Below the pieces are notes generated by a model, which searched no databases, was not told where the DNA came from, and saw only the letters and a program-made list of their open reading frames with translations. Of a DNA stretch of 6,529 bases, positions 5,122-6,529 are shown in pieces. Source of the stretch: JBOHER01 sp050701115 (GTDB lineage Bacteria > Actinomycetota > Actinomycetes > Mycobacteriales > Pseudonocardiaceae); assembly GCA_050701115.1 (NCBI GenBank), contig JBOHER010000175.1:1-6529 (forward strand), in the 5' to 3' direction. A program made the translations under genes and the position numbers. Position 1 is the stretch's first letter. Every line of letters begins with the position of its first letter.

Positions 5122-6357
5122 ATGGTCTCTTCGGACGTACCCAGCACAACCAGTTCCACCTCCCGCATCTCCGCGCGCATCGCGGCCATCGAGCCATCTG
5201 CGACGCTCGCGGTGGACGCGAAGGCCAAGGAGCTGAAGGCACAGGGCCGCCCGGTGATCGGTTTCGGCGCCGGACAGCCCGATTTCCCCACTCCCGACTA
5301 CATCGTCGATGCGGCTGCCGATGCGGTTCGCGATCGCGCGAACCACGGCTACACGGCCGCGGCGGGCCTGCCCGAACTGCGCGAGGCGATCGCCGCCAAG
5401 ACCAAGCGCGACTCCGATGTCGAGATCTCCGCCTCCCAGGTGCTGGTCACCAACGGCGGCAAGCAAGCCGTGTACTCGGCGTTCGCCACCCTGTGCGACC
5501 CCGGTGACGAGGTGCTGCTGCTCGCGCCGTACTGGACCACCTACCCGGAGGCGATCAAGCTCGCTGGCGGCGTCCCGGTCCAGGTCACCGCCGACGAGAC
5601 GACGGGCTACCTGGTCACGGTCGAACAGTTGGAGTCGGCCCGCACCGACCGCACCAAGGTGCTGCTGTTCAACTCACCGTCCAACCCGACCGGCGCGGTG
5701 TACCCGCGCGAGCATGTCGAGGCGATCGGACGCTGGGCCCATGAGCACGGCATCTGGGTGGTCACCGACGAGATCTACGAACACTTGGTCTACGACGGCG
5801 CGCTGGCGCACTCGATTACCGCGGTGGTGCCCGAGTTGGCCGACACCACGCTGATCCTCAACGGCGTGGCCAAGACCTACTCCATGACCGGGTGGCGGGT
5901 CGGCTGGATGGCGGGCCCACAGGACGTGGTCAAGGCGGCGTCGTCCTACCAGTCGCACTTGTGCGGCAACGTCGCCAACGTTTCGCAACGGGCAGCCATT
6001 GCGGCCATCGCGGGACCACTTGACGCCGTCGCGGAAATGCGCACGGCGTTCGATGTCCGGCGCAAGCGGATCGTGCAACTGCTGTCGGAGATTCCCGGTG
6101 TCGAGTGCCCGACCCCGGAGGGCGCGTTCTACGCCTACCCGTCGGTGCAGGCGCTGCTCGGCAAGGAGCTGCGTGGGGTCACTCCGACCAACACCGTTGA
6201 GCTGGCCGATCTGATCCTTGAGCACGCCGAGGTCGCGGTCGTGCCCGGTGAGGCCTTCGGTACGCCGGGTTACTTCCGCTTCTCCTACGCCCTTGCCGAG
6301 TCCGACCTGGTCGAGGGCGTATCCCGGGTCGCGAAGCTGCTCGGCGAGATGCGCTGA
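5122..6357 (+). CDS. aspC: PLP-dependent class I aminotransferase, aspartate aminotransferase type
   Basis: The 411-residue product is a cytoplasmic fold-type I aminotransferase of the Ib subgroup, expected to move the amino group between aspartate (possibly also other acceptors such as prephenate) and 2-oxoglutarate. The key residues are visible. GFGAGQPDFPTPDYI (47-61) is the N-terminal substrate segment. NSPSNPTG (184-191) supplies Asn188, and TDEIY (215-219) supplies Asp216 for the PLP ring nitrogen and Tyr219 for its O3'. Lys251 in VAKTYSMTGWR forms the Schiff base, and Arg259 contacts the phosphate. Arg386 in YFRFSYA binds the substrate carboxylate. Homologues usually begin near SRISARIAAI, so the first 13 residues are a variable tail. 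The ribosome-binding site is weak: AGGGG lies only 1 nt before ATG. It is divergent from trpT; in actinobacteria an aminotransferase is often found here. Confidence 0.93.
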   Translation: MVSSDVPSTTSSTSRISARIAAIEPSATLAVDAKAKELKAQGRPVIGFGAGQPDFPTPDYIVDAAADAVRDRANHGYTAAAGLPELREAIAAKTKRDSDVEISASQVLVTNGGKQAVYSAFATLCDPGDEVLLLAPYWTTYPEAIKLAGGVPVQVTADETTGYLVTVEQLESARTDRTKVLLFNSPSNPTGAVYPREHVEAIGRWAHEHGIWVVTDEIYEHLVYDGALAHSITAVVPELADTTLILNGVAKTYSMTGWRVGWMAGPQDVVKAASSYQSHLCGNVANVSQRAAIAAIAGPLDAVAEMRTAFDVRRKRIVQLLSEIPGVECPTPEGAFYAYPSVQALLGKELRGVTPTNTVELADLILEHAEVAVVPGEAFGTPGYFRFSYALAESDLVEGVSRVAKLLGEMR

Positions 6358-6378
6358 AAGACGCCATCAGCGCGTTGG

Positions 6379-6405
6379 GTGCAATGAAAGGGCCTTTCAT
6401 TGCAC
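6379..6405 (+). terminator. strong palindrome after aspC, terminator and possible interspersed repeat
   Basis: GTGCAATGAAAGG (6379-6391) and CCTTTCATTGCAC (6393-6405) are perfect inverted copies around one base, equivalent to an 11-bp stem with a 5-nt GGGCC loop. It starts 21 nt after the aspC stop and is followed by TTGAGTTT, a weak T-rich run, so it can terminate aspC transcription. It also lies 13 nt beyond the end of the convergent partial gene and could serve both. From memory, palindromes of this AATGAAAGG...CCTTTCATT type recur in intergenic regions of Pseudonocardiales; that is recollection, not a search. Confidence 0.7.
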
Positions 6406-6418
6406 TTGAGTTTCGCAG

Positions 6419-6529
6419 TTATGCGGCGGTGGCGGCGCAGGCCAGGGCGTAGTCGCGGTATTTGTGGGGGTCTGGTTGAGCTGCGCCAACGCCCGTTATT
6501 CGGGCTGCGATGAGGGTGCGGCGCAGCTT
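6419..6529 (-). CDS. C-terminal fragment of an unidentified protein
   Basis: An open frame enters from the right edge and ends at TAA (6421-6419), giving the last 36 residues: KLRRTLIAARITGVGAA, then QPDPHKYRDYALACAATAA. Third positions are mostly C or G and no stop interrupts the frame, which favours coding. The end lies 13 nt from the palindrome after aspC, the spacing expected of a convergent gene. I do not recognise the family. With only 36 residues a chance open frame cannot be excluded. The plus strand over the same bases holds only a 30-residue arginine-rich frame, which is less likely. Confidence 0.5.
   Translation of the reverse strand, partial: KLRRTLIAARITGVGAAQPDPHKYRDYALACAATAA

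Overview
This 6.5 kb window is high-GC DNA from an actinobacterium. The gene content and order (aminotransferase, tRNA-Trp, secE, nusG, rplK, rplA, then rplJ and rplL) match the conserved transcription/translation cluster that sits upstream of rpoBC in this phylum. The long acidic N-terminus of NusG, the long charged N-terminus of SecE and the GC-rich third codon positions all fit. The suborder Pseudonocardiales is my best guess, but it rests on general resemblance and on one palindrome that looks like an interspersed repeat, not on a search.

Layout from right to left along the minus strand: a tRNA-Trp gene (4813-4885) lies 39 nt upstream of a GTG-started secE (4369-4773), followed by nusG (3526-4299), rplK (3022-3453) and rplA (2166-2879). 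These probably form one transcript whose likely promoter lies near 4992-5022. On the plus strand, divergent from the tRNA, is a class I aminotransferase of the AspC type (5122-6357). A strong 13-bp-arm palindrome follows it, and then the last 36 codons of an unidentified minus-strand gene that enters from the right edge.

The ribosomal run is interrupted. A plus-strand gene for a single-pass membrane protein of unknown function (1335-2129) lies between rplA and rplJ, pointing into the end of rplA and away from rplJ. rplJ-rplL (530-1063 and 81-467, minus strand) must therefore be started from their own promoter. Their roughly 200-nt leader contains an L10-leader-like RNA (about 1165-1262), a very strong terminator-type hairpin (1117-1146) and a second hairpin next to the rplJ ribosome-binding site. 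This is the expected anatomy of L10-L12 autoregulation.

Functionally, the window supplies the SecYEG subunit SecE, the elongation factor NusG, the ribosomal GTPase-centre proteins L11, L10 and L7/L12, the L1-stalk protein, tRNA-Trp and an aminotransferase for amino-acid metabolism. The coding genes are conventional, and I did not find a clearly new system. The least explained parts are the 67-nt nested hairpin between rplK and rplA, the paired inverted repeats in front of aspC, the conserved-looking membrane protein, and the palindrome after aspC.
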